From assembly GCA_037176725.1 (NCBI GenBank), contig JAZBRS010000074.1:60082001-60146000 (forward strand): a stretch of 64,000 nucleotides of DNA. The letters are read 5' to 3'. Shown here piece by piece: positions 32,426-46,100 of this stretch. The translations under genes were made by a program, and so were the position numbers. Below the pieces are notes generated by a model. The model saw only the letters and a program-made list of their open reading frames with translations. It was not told the origin of the DNA and ran no database searches. Within the stretch, counting starts at the first letter, position 1. Each line of letters starts with the position of its first letter. The DNA comes from Posidonia oceanica (Eukaryota; Streptophyta; Magnoliopsida; Alismatales; Posidoniaceae).

Positions 32426-35211
32426 AAACCTCGGAAAAAGCCGTGCGAATGCAAATGCAAGGAAAAGATTAGAAGCAGTAAAAGGAGAAGCAGAACAACG
32501 CATGTGTGAGAACAGGCGCTGTTCGGGGCTACACAGAGTAGGTGTGAAGACCAACAAAGGGGAGAGTGAGCAAACGGGGGGATTACCACCTCTCTTGCGA
32601 CCATTTCCCACTAAACCGTTCCACAGTGTGTCTCGCATGCTGCCCAAAGCTCGCGATGCGATCGGATCGTGGAAAAGGGGGAAGAAAGTCACATTAAGTG
32701 GTAAATCCAGGGAAAACTCAACACAAAACACATAGGGAAACGCGAAACGGAGATCTGAGTTGATAGACAAGAAGAGGAGGCCCTATTCTACATGCTCAAA
32801 GAGACAGAAATCGAAAACGAGGAAAACTATGCAAATGGCATGCAAATGAATGCAATGCAGGAGTTCAGGAGGACATACCTGGAAATCTGGGAGCCTGATC
32901 TGAGATCTGCTTGGTCCATGCTGAAGAGCGCTTCGCTGCGGTCGCCTGGGCAGCTTACTTGAGAAGATCCAACGGCCGGATTGGAAGATATCGCAGCTTC
33001 AAGGCAGGAGGGCCAGAACAGGGGAGAGGAATAGATCTAGGTGTTCAGGAGGTACTAGAGGTGTGCAAAAGGTCCTCCCAAGTGAAGGGGAGCTAAAGGT
33101 GCTTAGTGTGTGCAAAGGGATGCTAAAATGCAAAGCCAAAAAAATGCAGGATGCATGCAAGAGGCAAGAAAAAACCAGAGGGGAATTTTTTAGAGAAACA
33201 GGGGTTCAAATGCCATTTTTGAAAAGAGAAGGGGGCTAAATGCAAATTTTCAAAAAGGATGGGTCCACAGGAGAGGGTTTTGAAAACAGGAGAGGGCAGG
33301 GCTTTATTTTGCAAAAGACTGGGCTCAGAAAGCTACTTTGAAAAGAGGGCATGCATTGGAAGAAGTTTTGAAAACAAATGGAAATCAGAGGGTAATTTTG
33401 GAAAAAACTAGGGTCTAAAGTGCAAATTTTCCAGAAAACAGGGTTCTGGAGAGTCTGGGAATGCAAGTGGAGCGTCTACATGCAATTTTGTAAGCATAGG
33501 AGCTAAGATGCAACTTTAGGGGCAAAACAGTCTTTTTACATGATTTTTAAAGGATGCAAGGACCTATGTGTAATTTTTGAATCATGCAGGGGTCAAATAT
33601 GCAATTTTATATGGTAAACATGTTCTGAAATCAGATGACAGGACTGATGTGTAATTTTTGGGAAAAACAGGGTTAAAAATGCAATGCAATAAGCCAAAAT
33701 GCATGGAAAACAGTTACTATCCATTTAAAATGGACCTAAATGCAAAAATGCAAAACCAGAAGGCAAAATATGCAATGCAGTATGCAAAAATCAAAATAAA
33801 ACCTAAGTTTCTACAGTGCAGAGGATGAAAATGCAAAAATGAGAAAAAGCAGGGGCTCAGAATGCAATGCAATATGGCAAAATCAATGCATTTAAATGAA
33901 CTGATTTAAAACAGGACCTAAGTGCAAAAATGCAAAACAGAGGGGCCAAAGCACAAAAGGTTATAACTAAACAGCACAGTAATAGGACCTGAATGTAAAT
34001 ACAGAAAAGCAGAAATAAAAGCAGCAATTTAGCATGATATTAAATTAAAAACTAAGCAACTTAAATAAGCTAAGGACCAGAACGCAAAAATGGAGAAACT
34101 TAAGGCATAAATGCAATATTCACACATAAACTATATTAACAGAAAAATAACAGCACAGTGTTGGCCGGCGGTGGCTGGCACTGTAGCAGTGAGCCACTGG
34201 TGGTCACCACCACTGGCACAGGAGAGCTGCGGGCGTCCGGACCGGCGGAGGACGATGTCGGCGATCGTGCGGAGCTCCGGAGACCAACTAAGGACCATTC
34301 TGCTGGCCGGAGCGCGTGGAGAGCAGGAGACCGGCGCCGGAGAAGAAGGGAAGACCGGCGAGCTGCAGTCGGAGCTGGAAGGCTTGGAAGCCGACTCTGA
34401 TCGGCGGGGAAGCAGCAGGAGGAGGAGAGAGAGCGGGGAAGGTAAGAAAATACCTGTGTCCGTGTCTGGAGCGTCCTCCCAACCTCAGCAGTGCCGGAGC
34501 TGGTCGACGGCGTCTGTCCGGTCGCTGCGGCGATCGCTAGCTGCCCGCGGAGGTCTGGATCTTCTCAGGGGGTGCTTCTGGTGCTTCTCGGTCGATCAGA
34601 CGAAGGTTCTGCAGCTCGACAGAAGATCCGGCGCTTTTGGGTTCTCAGAAAGGAACCGGAGATGGAGGGAGGCTATTGCTGCTCGTCCGGTGGAGTGGAG
34701 CCCTCCGGGAGGTAGCTGGAGGTCTGGAGAGTCGATTCGGATGATTGGCTTGGATTTCTGGAGAGTGTGGTGTGAGATAGGAGTTTGGGTTCGTTTCTGG
34801 TCTGAAGGAGGGGTAAGTGTTTGTTGTGGAATTTATGGTCTGTGGTGGAGGATAGGGCTGAAGGTCAGGTGCTTCTGAAAGGTGGAGGTCAGGCGAGTAA
34901 CTTAGGAAGATTTGGGGAGAAATGGAGTTCAGTGGTGGTGGAAATTCCGAAATGGGTTGGAGTTGGCTTCTGTTGGTGCTCTGCGGTGGATTCAGGTGAA
35001 CTGGGGTGGTTCTGAGGGGTGGAATGGCTGGGAAATGGTGGGAGGGGATTGCTGGTTTTCTGGGTGAACTTGGGGGATCAAAATGGAAGGGAATTCGAGG
35101 CTGGAATGGGCTGGTTTCAGGGGAGAAAGAAGGGGAAGTTCTACTAAAAATCAGAGGGAGAAGAAAGGGGAGTTTGCTTGGGAATTCTCTGGATTTCTCA
35201 GCTCTCTCTCT

Positions 35212-36806
35212 CGGACGGCAAAAAAGGCAATGAAGGGGGTCGAATGGCTGGCTTTTATCAGGAGGAGGCTGGCTGCTGGCACGCTGGGAATTTTTGAATT
35301 CAACCGGCGGCCACTGCAGCAGAGGAGACTGATGCCGGCGAGACGACAGGCATTGATTGCCTCCCGGAAAGCCGCTGAGATGAAGGAGGAGCGGCGAGCT
35401 GCTGTAGATGACGGGATGGATGCTTGAAATTCAAATGGTGGAGGGAGCACTGCAGCAGCTACTCGCGGGAGAGAAAAAAATGGTGGAAAACACAGAAGGG
35501 AGAAGGAAGAAGAAGGAGGAGAAGGCCGGACTGTGGGCTGAAAAAGAAAAAAGAAAAGAAATAAAGGAGGAAGGGAGAAATGGGCCAACGGGCCCAGTAA
35601 GGAAGAAAAGGAAAGAAAAATGGGAAAGAAGGAAGAAAGAGAGGGAAAAGTGGGGAAATAAAATAAGTAAAAAAGAACTAAAAATAAATAAAAATATTAG
35701 AAAGGTTGTGATGTGAATTAGGATTTTAATTACATTTTTTAATGGCCATTTTGGGTTGATTAGTGTGTTTTGGGCTTGATTAGGGTTTTAAGGTTTTGGT
35801 TTTGCTTTTAATTAGTTTTCACTTGATTAAATGTTTGTTAAACTCTTTTTAAATTATTTTAAAAATTGTGTTTCCCTTGTTAGATACTTAGGACATTGAT
35901 TAGGATTTTTTAGGATTGGTTTTAGGTTTTAAGTCTTAGTCTTCTAGGGTTTTCTTTTCTTAAGTCTTTCAAATTATGTTTTGATTTTCATTTGTTAATT
36001 TTTCTTGAAGTTTTTAGTTAGATTTTTCTGGTTTGATGGGGTGTTTTTAAGTCTTTTAAATGTGTGTTTTTTTTCTTCTTTTCCTTTTAATTAAGTTTTA
36101 ATTTGTTTTTTCTTAGGTTTGTTAGGTTAAGTCTTTTGCTTCTTTAATTACTTGTTTTAATGTTTGTTTTTTGATTCTTCTTTTTAATGTTTGTTTTTTA
36201 ATTCTTCTGATGAGGTTTTTACTTTTGGTGGGTTCTGATTCTATTTTAGTTTTTTCCTTGATTTTTCAGTGTTTTCTTTTGATTTGTTTTGCATTTTTTA
36301 GCTCACATGCTTGGTTTTCTTTTTAGCTTGATTTAGTTGAGTTTAGGTTTTTAATTGCTTGTTTAATGTTTTTTCCATTGTTTTTCTTAGGGTTCTGATT
36401 TGTTTCTTTTATGTTTTGGGGTTTTACAGATTTTTAGGGGTTTTTATGAATTTTTTGCAAGAGAAAGAAAGGGGAAAAGAGAAAGAAGAAGAGAAGGGAA
36501 AAAGGAAGAATAAAGGGAAAAAAGATGAGTTGAAGGAAAAGGATTTTTTTGAAAATTAGGGAAAGTGTTAAAAATAAAGTAAAAATAGGAATAAGATAGA
36601 GGAAGGATAGAAGCACAGAGGGGGCCCACAACCAGACCAGAGAAAGGGTAAGAAGGGGATGAAATGAGAGATGATAATCAGGAGAGAGAGAGGAGAGAGA
36701 AAATGATAATCCCGGAGAGAGAAAAGGATAATTTGGGTGAATGGAGGTCTTAAAGGTCTTGGAATGGGATGAAAATTGGGGAGTGGGTAGTCTAGGGTTT
36801 CTAGTG
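35212..36806 (-). other. LTR segment missing from the 3' LTR
   Basis: A 1.6-kb block present here and (complement, about 1-1150) in copy A, but absent from copy B. Its left part is GA-rich (35430-35720) and the remainder T-rich on the + strand. No gene. The ends share no long homology: CTCTCTCTCT at 35203-35212 and TTGGTTCTGAGG at 36807. Confidence 0.85.
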
Positions 36807-37146
36807 TTGGTTCTGAGGTTTTGGTTTGATTTTGAGAAGGTTTTAGAGGGGTTTCAAGGTGTAGAAAAAGGGGAGTTTCACCTAGGTCTTCTAGGGTTTT
36901 TTGGAATGGTTCAGGTTTGAGAGTTTCTAAATTCTTGGGCAGGTTTGCTAAGTGGGTGTTGGTGGGTTTTCCTATGGATTTTGGCTAGGTTTTGAGCTTG
37001 GGAAGAGGGGTAAAAGCTTAGGTCAAGTTTGGCTGGTTTTGAAGGGTAAAGAAGAGGGTTAGGGTTTGGTTTTGGTTTAGGTTTGAGTCCAGCAATCACT
37101 AGGAGGGCTCCAAGTGGTCCAAGCCTGCCAAGATGGGGTGTCAACA

Positions 37147-37151
37147 CCTGG
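37147..37151. repeat. Target site duplication CCTGG, right
   Basis: Directly follows the LTR terminus TCAACA and matches 11701-11705. The satellite resumes in register with CGATCCAGTCTTGATAAGG. Confidence 0.95.
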
Positions 37152-40100
37152 CGATCCAGTCTTGATAAGGCATGCACTTATCATTTAGACCTCATCCTGG
37201 TCTTGGTAGAGATTGCATCTATCTTTCCTGGCGGTCCGATCGTGATAAGGCTTGCACTAATCATTCCTGACCTCTCCCTGGTCATGGTTGGGCTTGCAAC
37301 TATCATTCCTGGCGGTCTAGTTGTGGTAAGGCTTGCACTTATCATTCCTGACCTCTTCCTAGTCTTGATAGGGCTTGCGCCTCTCATTCCTGGAGGTCTG
37401 GTCTTGGAAAGTCTTGCACTTATCATTCCTGACATCTTCCCGATTTTGAAAAGGCTTGCACTTATCATTCCCAGACTCTTCCTGGTCTTGATAGGGCTTG
37501 CACCTATCAGTCCCGGCTGTCCGGTCATGATAAGGCTAGCTCTTATCATTCCAAAACTCTTCCTAGCCTCCTCCTAGTCTAGATAGGGGTTGCACCTATC
37601 AATCCTGGCGGTCCGGTCACGATAAGGCTTGCCCTTATCATTCCTGACCACTTCTTGGCATCTTCCTGGTCTTGATTGGGCTTGCACCTATCATTCTTGG
37701 TGGTCCGGTCTTGATAAGGCTTGCACTTATCATTCCTGACCTCTTCCTGGTCTTGGTAGGGCTTACACCTATCATTCCAGCGGTCCGGTCTTGACATATC
37801 ATTCCAGACGTCTTCCAGGTCATGATAGAGCTAGCACTTCTCATTCTTGGCGATCCGGTCTTGATACGGCTTGTGCTTATATTTCCTGACCTCTTCCTGG
37901 TCATGGTAGGGTTTGCACCAATCATTCCTGGCGGTTCGGTATTGATAAGGCTTGCACTAATAATTACTGACCTATTCCTGGTCTTGAAATGGCATGCACC
38001 TATCATTCCAGGCGGTCCGGTCTTGATAACTCTTGCACTTAACAATCCTGACCACTTCCTGATCTTGATAGGGCTTGCACCTATCATTCCTGGCAGTCCG
38101 GTCCTGATAAGGCTTGCACTTATCATTCCAGACCTCTTCCAAGTCATGACAGGGCTTGCACCTATCATACCTAGTGGTCCGGTCTTGATAAGGCATGCAC
38201 TTATCATTCTTGACAACTTCCTGGTCTTGATAGGGCTTGCACCAATCATTCCTGAAGGTCCGGTCCTGATAAAGCTTGCACTTATCTTTCCTGACCTATT
38301 CTTGGTCTTGACAGGGCTTGCAACTAATATTCTTGGCTGTCCGGTCTTCACAAGGCTTGCACTTATCATTCTGGACCTCTTCCAGGTCTTGGTAGGGCTC
38401 ACACCTATGGTTCGGTCATGATAAGGCAAGCACTTATCATTCTTGACCTCTTCCGAGTCATGGTAGGGCTTGCACCTATCATACCTAGCGGTCCGGTCAT
38501 GATAAGGCTTGCACTTATCTTTCCTGACCTCTTCCTGGTCTTGGTAGGGCATCACCATTCATTCCTGGCGGTCCAGTCATGATAAGGCTTGGACTTATCA
38601 TTCCTGACCTCTTCTAGGTCTTGGTAGGGCATGCACCAATCGTTCCTGGCGGTCCTGTAATGGTAGGGCTTGCACTTACCATTCCTGAACTCTTGTTGGT
38701 CTTGATAGGGCTTGCACCTATCATTCCTGGCAATCCGATCTTGATAAGGCATGCACTTATCATTCATACCTCTTCCTGGTCTTGGTAGGGCTTGCACCTA
38801 TCATTCCTGGCGGTCCGGTCGTGATAAGGCTTGCACTTATCATTCCTGAACTATCCCTGGTCATGGTAGGGCTTGCATCTATCATTCCGGGCGGTACGGT
38901 AGTGGTAAGGCATGCACTTATAATTCCAGACCTCTTCCAAGTCTTGATAGGGCTTGCACCTATCGTTCCTGGCGGTCTAGTCATGATAATGCTCGCACTT
39001 ATCATTCTGGATCTCATCCCGGTCATGAAACGGCTTGCACATATCATTCCAGGCCTCTTCCGGGTCTTAATAGGGCTTGCACCTATCAGTCCAGGCGGTC
39101 CAGTCTTGATCAGGCTTGCATTTATCATTCCTGAACTCTTCCTAGTGTCTTCCTGGTCTCAATTGGGGTTGCACGTATCGTAACTGGAGGTCTGGTCTTG
39201 ATAAGGCATGCACTTATCATTACTGACCTCTTCCTGGTTTTGATAGGGCTTGCACCTATCAGTCCTGGCGGTCCGGTCGTGATAAGCCTTGCACTTATCA
39301 TTCCTAGCCTCTTCCTAGTCTTGGTAGGGTTTGCACCTATCAATCCTAGCGGTCCGGTCGTGATAAGGCTCGCATTTAATAGTCCTGACCTCTTCCTGGT
39401 CATGATAGGGCTTGCACCTATCATTCCTAGCGGTCCGGTCTTGATAAGGCTTGCACTTATCATTCTGGACCTCTTCCTTGTCTCGATAGGGCTAGCACCT
39501 ATCATTCCTGGCGGTCCTGTCTTGATAAAGCTTGCACTTACCATTCCAGACCTCTTCCTGGTCTTGATTCGGCTTGCACCTACCATTCCTGGTGGTCCGG
39601 TCTTGATAAGGCTTGCACATATCATTCCTGACCACTTCCTGTTCATGGTAGGGCTTGCACCTATCATTCTTGGCGGTCTGGTCCTGATAAGGCTTGCACT
39701 AATCATTCTTGCCCACTTCCTGGTCTTGGAATGGCTAGCACCTATCATTCAAGGCGGTCTGGAGTTGATAAGGCTTGCACTTAACTTTGCTGACCTCTTC
39801 CTGGTCTTGATAGGGCTAGCACCTATCATTCCTGGCGGTCTGGTCTTGATAACGCATGCACTTATCATTCCTGACCTCATCCTGGTCTTGATAGGCCTTG
39901 CACCAATCATTCCAAGCGGATTGGTCTTGATTAGGCTTGCACTTATCATTCCAGACCTATTCCTGGTCTTGACAGGGCTTGCACCTATCATTCCTGGCAG
40001 TCCGGTCTTGACATGGTTTGCACTTATCATTCCAGACCTATTCCTGGTCATGATAGGGCTTGCAACTACCATTCCTGGCGGTCCGGTCTTGACAAGGCTT

Positions 40101-43100
40101 GCACTTATCATTCCTGACCTCTTCCTGGTCTTGGTAGGGCTCACACCTATCATTGCTGGTGGTCTGGTCATGATAAGGCTTGCGATTATCATTCCTGACC
40201 TCTTCCTAGTTTTGATCGGGCTTGTACCTAACATACCTGGCAGTCCGGTCTTGATAAGGCTTGCACTTATCATTACAGACCTCTTCCTGGTCTTGGTAGG
40301 GCATGCGCCAATCATTCCAGGCGGTTCAGTCTTGGTTAGGCTTGTACTTATCATTCCAGAACTCTACTTGGTCTTGTTAGGCCTTGCACCTATCATTCCT
40401 GGCGATCCGGTATTGATAAGGCTTGCACTTATCATTCAGACCTCATCCTGGTCTTGGTAGGGCTTGCACCTATCATTCCAGGCTGTCCGGTTGTGATAAG
40501 GCTTGCACTTATCATTCCTGACCTCACCCTGGTCATGGTAGGGCTTGCATCTATCATTTTGGGCGGTCTGGTAGTGGTAAGGCTTGCTCTTATCATTCTT
40601 GACCTCTTCTAAGTCATGATAGGGCTTGCACCTATCGTTCCTGGCCGTCTGGTCTTGATTAGGCTCGCACTTATCATTCCTTATCTCTTCCCGGTCTTGG
40701 AAAGGCTAGCACTTATCATTCCAAGGCTCGTACTTATTAGTCCTGACCTCATCCAGGTCTTGATAGGGCTTGCACCTATCAATCCAGACAGTCCGGTCAT
40801 GACAAGGCTTGCATTTATCATTCCTGAACTCTTCCTAGCCTCTTCCTGGTCTAGATAGGGGTTGCACCAACCATAACTGGAGGTCTGGTCTTGAGAAGGC
40901 ATGCACTAATCAATACTGACCTCTTCCTGGTTTTGATAGGGCTTGCACCTACCAATCCTGGCGGTCCGGTCATGATAAGCCTTGCACTTATCATTCCTAA
41001 CCTCTTCCTGCTCTTGGTAGGGCTTGCACCTATCAGTCTTGGCGGTCCAGTCGTGATAAGGCTCGCATTTAATAGTCCTGACCTCGTCCTGGTCTTGATA
41101 GGGCTTGCACCTATCAATCCTGGCGGTCTGGTCTTGATAAGGCTTGCACTTACCATTCCGGATATCTTCCTCGTCCTGATAGGGCTAGCACCTATCATTC
41201 TTAGCGGTCCTGTCTTGATAACGCATGCACTTACCATTCCTGACCTCTTCCTAGTCTTGATACGGCTTGCACCTACCATTCCTGGTGGTCCGGTCTTGAA
41301 AAGCCATGCACTTATCATTCCTGAGCTCTTCCTGGTCATGGTAGGGCTTGCACCTATCATTCCCGGCGGTCCGGTATTGATAAGGCTTGCACATATAAAT
41401 CCTGACCTCTTCCTGGTCTTGAAATGGCTTGCACCTATCATTCTTGGCGGTCCGGTCTTGATAAGGCTTGCACTTCCTGATCTTGATAGGGCTTGTACCT
41501 ATCATTCCTAGCAGTCCGATCCTGATAAGGCTTGCACTTATCATTCCAGACCTCTTCCAAGTCATGACAGGGCTTGCACCTATCATTCTTGGTGGTCCGG
41601 TCTTGATAAGGCATGCACCTATCATTCCTGACATCTTCAGGTCTTGATAGGGCTTGCACCAATCATTCTAGGCGGACCGGTCTCGATTGGGCTTGCACAT
41701 ATCATTCCAGACCTATTCCGGGACTTGACAGGGCTTGCACCTATCATTCCTGGCGGTCCGGTCTTGACAAGGCTTGCACTTATCATTCCAGACCTATTCC
41801 TGGTCAGGACAGGGCTTGCACCTATCAATTCTGGCGGTCCGATCATGACAAGGCTTGCACTTATCAATCCTGACCTCCTCCTGGTTGTGGTAGGGCTCAC
41901 ACCTATCATTGCTGGCGGTCCGGTCATGATAAGGCTTGCACTTATCATTCCTAATCTCTTCCTAGTCTTGATCGGGCTTGTACCTATCATACCTGGCAGT
42001 CCGGTCATGATAAGGCGTGCACTTATCATTCCTGACCTCTTCCTGGTCTTGGTAGGGCATGCACCAATCATTCCTGGTGGTCCAGTCTTGGTAAGGCTTG
42101 CGCTTATCATTCCCAAACACTTCTTTGTCTTGTTAGGGCTTGCACCTATCATTCCTAGCGATCCGGTATTGATAAGGCTTGCATTTATCATTCAGACCTC
42201 ATCCTGGTCTTGGTAGGGCCTGCACCTATCATTCCTGGCGGTCCGATCGTGATACGGCTTGCACTTATCATTCCTGACCTCTCCCTGGTCATGGTAGGGC
42301 TTGCATCTATCATTCCAGGCGGTCTGGTAGTGATAAGGCTTGCTCTTATCATTCCTGACCTCCTCCAAGTCTTGATAGGGCTTGCACCTATCGTTCCTGG
42401 CGGTCTGGTCTTGATAAGGCTCGCACTTATCATTCCAGATCTTTTCTCGGTCTAGGAAAGGCTAGCACTTATCATTCCAGGCCTCTTCCTAGTCTTGATA
42501 GGGCTTGCACCTATCAGTCCAGGCCGTCCAGTCTTGATTAGGCTTGCACTTATCATTCCTGAACTCTTCCTAGCCTTTTCCTGGTCGAGATAGGGGTTGC
42601 ACAAATCATTCCTGGCAGTCCAGTCATGATAAGGCTTGCACTTATCATTCTTAACCTCTTCCTGGCCTCTTCCCGGTCTTGGTAGGGCTTGCACCTATCA
42701 TTCCTGGCGGTTCGGTCGTGATAAGGCTCGCACTTATTAGTCCTGACTTAATCCTGGTCTTGATAGGGCTTGCACCAATCATTCCTGGCGGTCCAGTCTT
42801 GATAAGGCTAGCAGTTTTCATTCCGGTCCTCTTCCAGGTCTTGGTAGGGCTAGCGCCAATCATTCTTGGCGGTTCGGTCGTGATAAGGCTTGTAGTTATC
42901 ATTCCTGACCACTTCCTGGTCTTGATATGGCTTGCACCTACCATTCCTGTTGGTCCGGTCTTGGTAAGGCTTGCACTTATCATTCCTGACCACTTCCTGG
43001 TCTTGGTAGGGCTTGCACCTATCATTCTTGGTAGTCCTGTCTTGATAAGGCTTGCACTTATCATTCCTAACCTCGTGCTGGCCTCTTCCAGGTCGTGATT

Positions 43101-46100
43101 CGGCTTGCACCTAACATTCCTGGGGGTCCGGTCTTGATAAGGCTTGCACTTATCATTCCTGACCTCTTCCTGTTCTTGATAGGGCTTACACCTCTCATTC
43201 CTGGCGGTCCGATTTTGATAAGGCGTGTACATATCATTCTCGACCTCTTCCTGGTCATGGTAGGGCTTGCTGCTATCATTCCGAGCGGTCCGGTCTTGAT
43301 ATGGCTTGCACTTATCATTCCTTGCCTCTTCCGGGTCTTGATAAGGCTTGCACCTATCATTCCAGCCGGTCCGGTCTTGATAAGGCTTGCACTTATCATT
43401 GCTGACATCTACCAGGTCTTGATAGGGCTTGCACCTATCATTCCTGGCGGTCCGATCTTGATCAGGCTTGCACTTATCATTGCTGACGTCTTCTGGTCTT
43501 GATTGGGCATGCACCTATCATTCCTGGCGGTTCGGTCATGATAAGGCTTGCACTTATCATTCTTGACCTCTTCCGGGTCTTGATTGGGCTTGCTCCTATC
43601 ATTCCTAGCGGTTCGGTCCTGATAAGGCTTGCACTTATCATATCTGACCTCTTCCTAGTCATGACAGGGCTTGCACCCATCATTCCTGGCAGTCCAGTCT
43701 TGATAAGGCATGCACTTATCATGCCAGACCTCTTCCTGGTCTTGGTAGGGCTCACACCTATCATTGCTAGCGGTGCGGTCAAGATAAGGCTTGCACATAT
43801 CATTCCTGACCTCTTCCTAGTCTTGATAGGGCTGGCACCTATCATACCAGGTGGTCCAGTCGTGATAAGGATTGCGCAAATCATTCTTGACCTCCTCCTG
43901 GTCATGGTGGGGCTTGCACCAATTATTCCTGGTGGTCCAGTCATGATAAGGCTTGCAGTTATCATTCCTGACCTCTTCCTGGTCTTGGTTGCACTTGCAC
44001 CAATCATTCCTGGCGATCCAGTCTTGGTAAGGCTTACACTTATCATTCCAGAACACTTCTTGGTCGTGCTTGGGCTTGCACCTATCATTCCTGGTGATCC
44101 GGTCTTGATAAGGGTTGCACTTATCATTCAGACCTCTTCTAGGTCTTGATAGGGCTTGCACCTATCATTCTTGGAGGTCTGGTCCTGATAAGGCTCGCAC
44201 TTATCATTCCTGACCTCTTCCCGGTCATGAAAAGGCTTGCACTTATCTTTCCAGGCCTCTTCCTGGTCATGATAGGGCTTGCACCTATCAGTCCACACTG
44301 TCCTGTCTTGATAAAGCTTGCACTTTTCATTCCTGAACTCTTCCTAGCCTCTTCCTGTTCCTGATAAGGGTTGCACCTATCATTCCTGGCAGTCCAGTCA
44401 TGATAAGGCTTGCACTTATCATTCCTGACCTGTTCCTGGCCTCTTCCTGGTCTTGATTGGGCTTGCACCTATCTTTCCTGGTGGTCCGGTCTTGATAAGG
44501 CATGCACTAATCAATCCTGACCTCTTCCTGGTCTTGGTAGGGCTTGCACCTATCATTCCAGGCGGTCCTGTCTCGATAAGGCTTGCACTTATCATTCCTG
44601 ACCTCTTCCAGGTCTTGATACGGCATACACCAATCATTCCTGGTGATCTAATCTTGGTAAGGCTTGTACTTATCATTCCTAAACTCTTCCTGGTCTTGTT
44701 AGGGCTTGCACATATCATTCCTGGCGATCCGGTATTGATAAGGCTTGCACTTATCATTCAGACCTCATCTTGGTCTTGGTAGGGCTTCCAGCTATCATTC
44801 CTGGCAGTCCGGTCGTGATAAGGCTTGCACTTATCATTCCTGACCTCTCCCTGGTCATGGTTGGGCTTGCATCTATCATTTCGAGCGGTCTAGTAGTGAT
44901 AAGGCTTGCTCTTATCATTCCTGACCTCTTCCTAGTCTTGATAGGGCTTGCACCTATCGTTCCTGGTGGTCTGGTCTTGATAAGGCTTGCACTTATCATT
45001 CCAGATCTCTTCCCGGTCTTGGAAAGGCTAACACTTATCAATCCAGGCCTCTTCCTAGTCTTGATAGGGCTTGCACCTATCAGTCCAGGCAGTTCGGTCT
45101 TGATTAGGCTTGCACTTATCATTCCTGAACTCTTCCTAGCCTTTTCCTCGTCGAGATAGGGGTTGCACATATCATTCCTGGCGGTCCGGTCAAGATAAGG
45201 CATGCACTTATCATTCCTGACCTCTTCCTGGCCTCTTCCCAGTCTTGGTAGGGCTTGCACCTATCATTCCTCGCGGTTCGGTCATGATAGGGCTCGCACC
45301 TATTAGTCCTGACCTCATCCTGGTATAGATAGGGCTTGCACCTTTCATTCCTAGTGGACCAGTCTTGATAAGACTTGCACTTATCATTCATGACCTCTTC
45401 CTGGTCTTGATAGGGCTAGCACCAATCATTCTTGGTGGTCCGGTCGTGACAAGGCTTGCACTTATCATTCCTGACCTCTTCCGGGACTTGATATGGCATG
45501 CACCTACCATTCCTGTTGGTCCAGTCTTGATAAGGCTTGCACTTATCGTTCCTGACCACTTCCTGGTCTTGGTAGGGCTTGCACCTATCATTCCTAGCAG
45601 TCCTGTCTTGATAAGTCTTGCATTTATCATTCCTGACCCCGTGCTGGCCTCTTCCTGGTCGTGATTGGGGTTGCACCAAACATTCCCAGTGGTCCGGTCT
45701 TGATAAGGCTTGCACTTATCATTCCTGACCTCTTCCTGGTCTTGGTAGGGCATACACCTCTCATTCCTGGCGGTCCGGTTTTGATAAGACATGCATATAT
45801 CATTCTTGACCTCTTCCTGGTCGTGGTAGGGCTTGCTCCTATCATTCCTAGCGGTTCGGCCTTGATATGGGTTGCACTTATCATTCCTAGCCTCTTCCGG
45901 GTCTTGATAGCACTTGCACCTATCATTCTAGCCGGTCCTGTCTTGATAAGGCTTGCACTTATCATTCCTGACCTCTACCAGGTCTTGATAGGTCTTGCAC
46001 CTATCATTCTTGGCGGTTCGGTCTTGATAAGGCTTGCACTTATCATTCCTAACCTCTTCCTGGTCTTGATAGGGCTTGCACCTATCATTCCTGGCAGTCC

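Larger units (their letters stand above)
11706..37146 (-). mobile_element. Complete giant Ty3/gypsy (Tat/Ogre-type) LTR retrotransposon
   Basis: A 25.4-kb element with two directly repeated LTRs, TG...CA ends, a 5-bp target duplication, primer binding site, polypurine tract and a full gag-PR-RT-RH-aRH-INT domain order on the - strand. PR and RT before integrase places it in Ty3/gypsy (Metaviridae). The second, archaeal-type RNase H and long repeat-rich 3' UTR are hallmarks of the plant Tat lineage, which includes Ogre. Ogre normally has its extra ORF upstream of gag; here an extra ORF lies downstream of integrase, so I call it Tat/Ogre-type rather than Ogre proper. In the first 580 or so aligned LTR bases I count 14 substitutions, 13 of them transitions, plus one 12-bp indel, implying a fairly recent insertion. 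Eleven premature stops in the polyprotein make autonomous movement unlikely. Confidence 0.95.
31573..37146 (-). mobile_element. 5' LTR of the complete element (copy C, full length)
   Basis: A 5574-bp LTR, TGTTGACACCCC...GGGATCGCTACA on the - strand. It is nearly identical to the 3' LTR along its length except for the 1.6-kb segment at about 35212-36806 that the 3' LTR has lost, and a 12-bp deletion near 31998. It should carry the promoter and polyadenylation signals, but I could not assign a TATA box or start site with confidence. The + strand ORF 34111-34878 recurs in the other LTR only because the LTRs are copies; it is antisense to the element. Confidence 0.95.

Noticed and set aside
39198..40460. 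420-codon ORF (longest of many in the satellite arrays)
   Set aside because: It is the 81-bp satellite translated: a 27-residue period with no domain, and equally long frames occur on the opposite strand. The frame is open because the period is a multiple of three.
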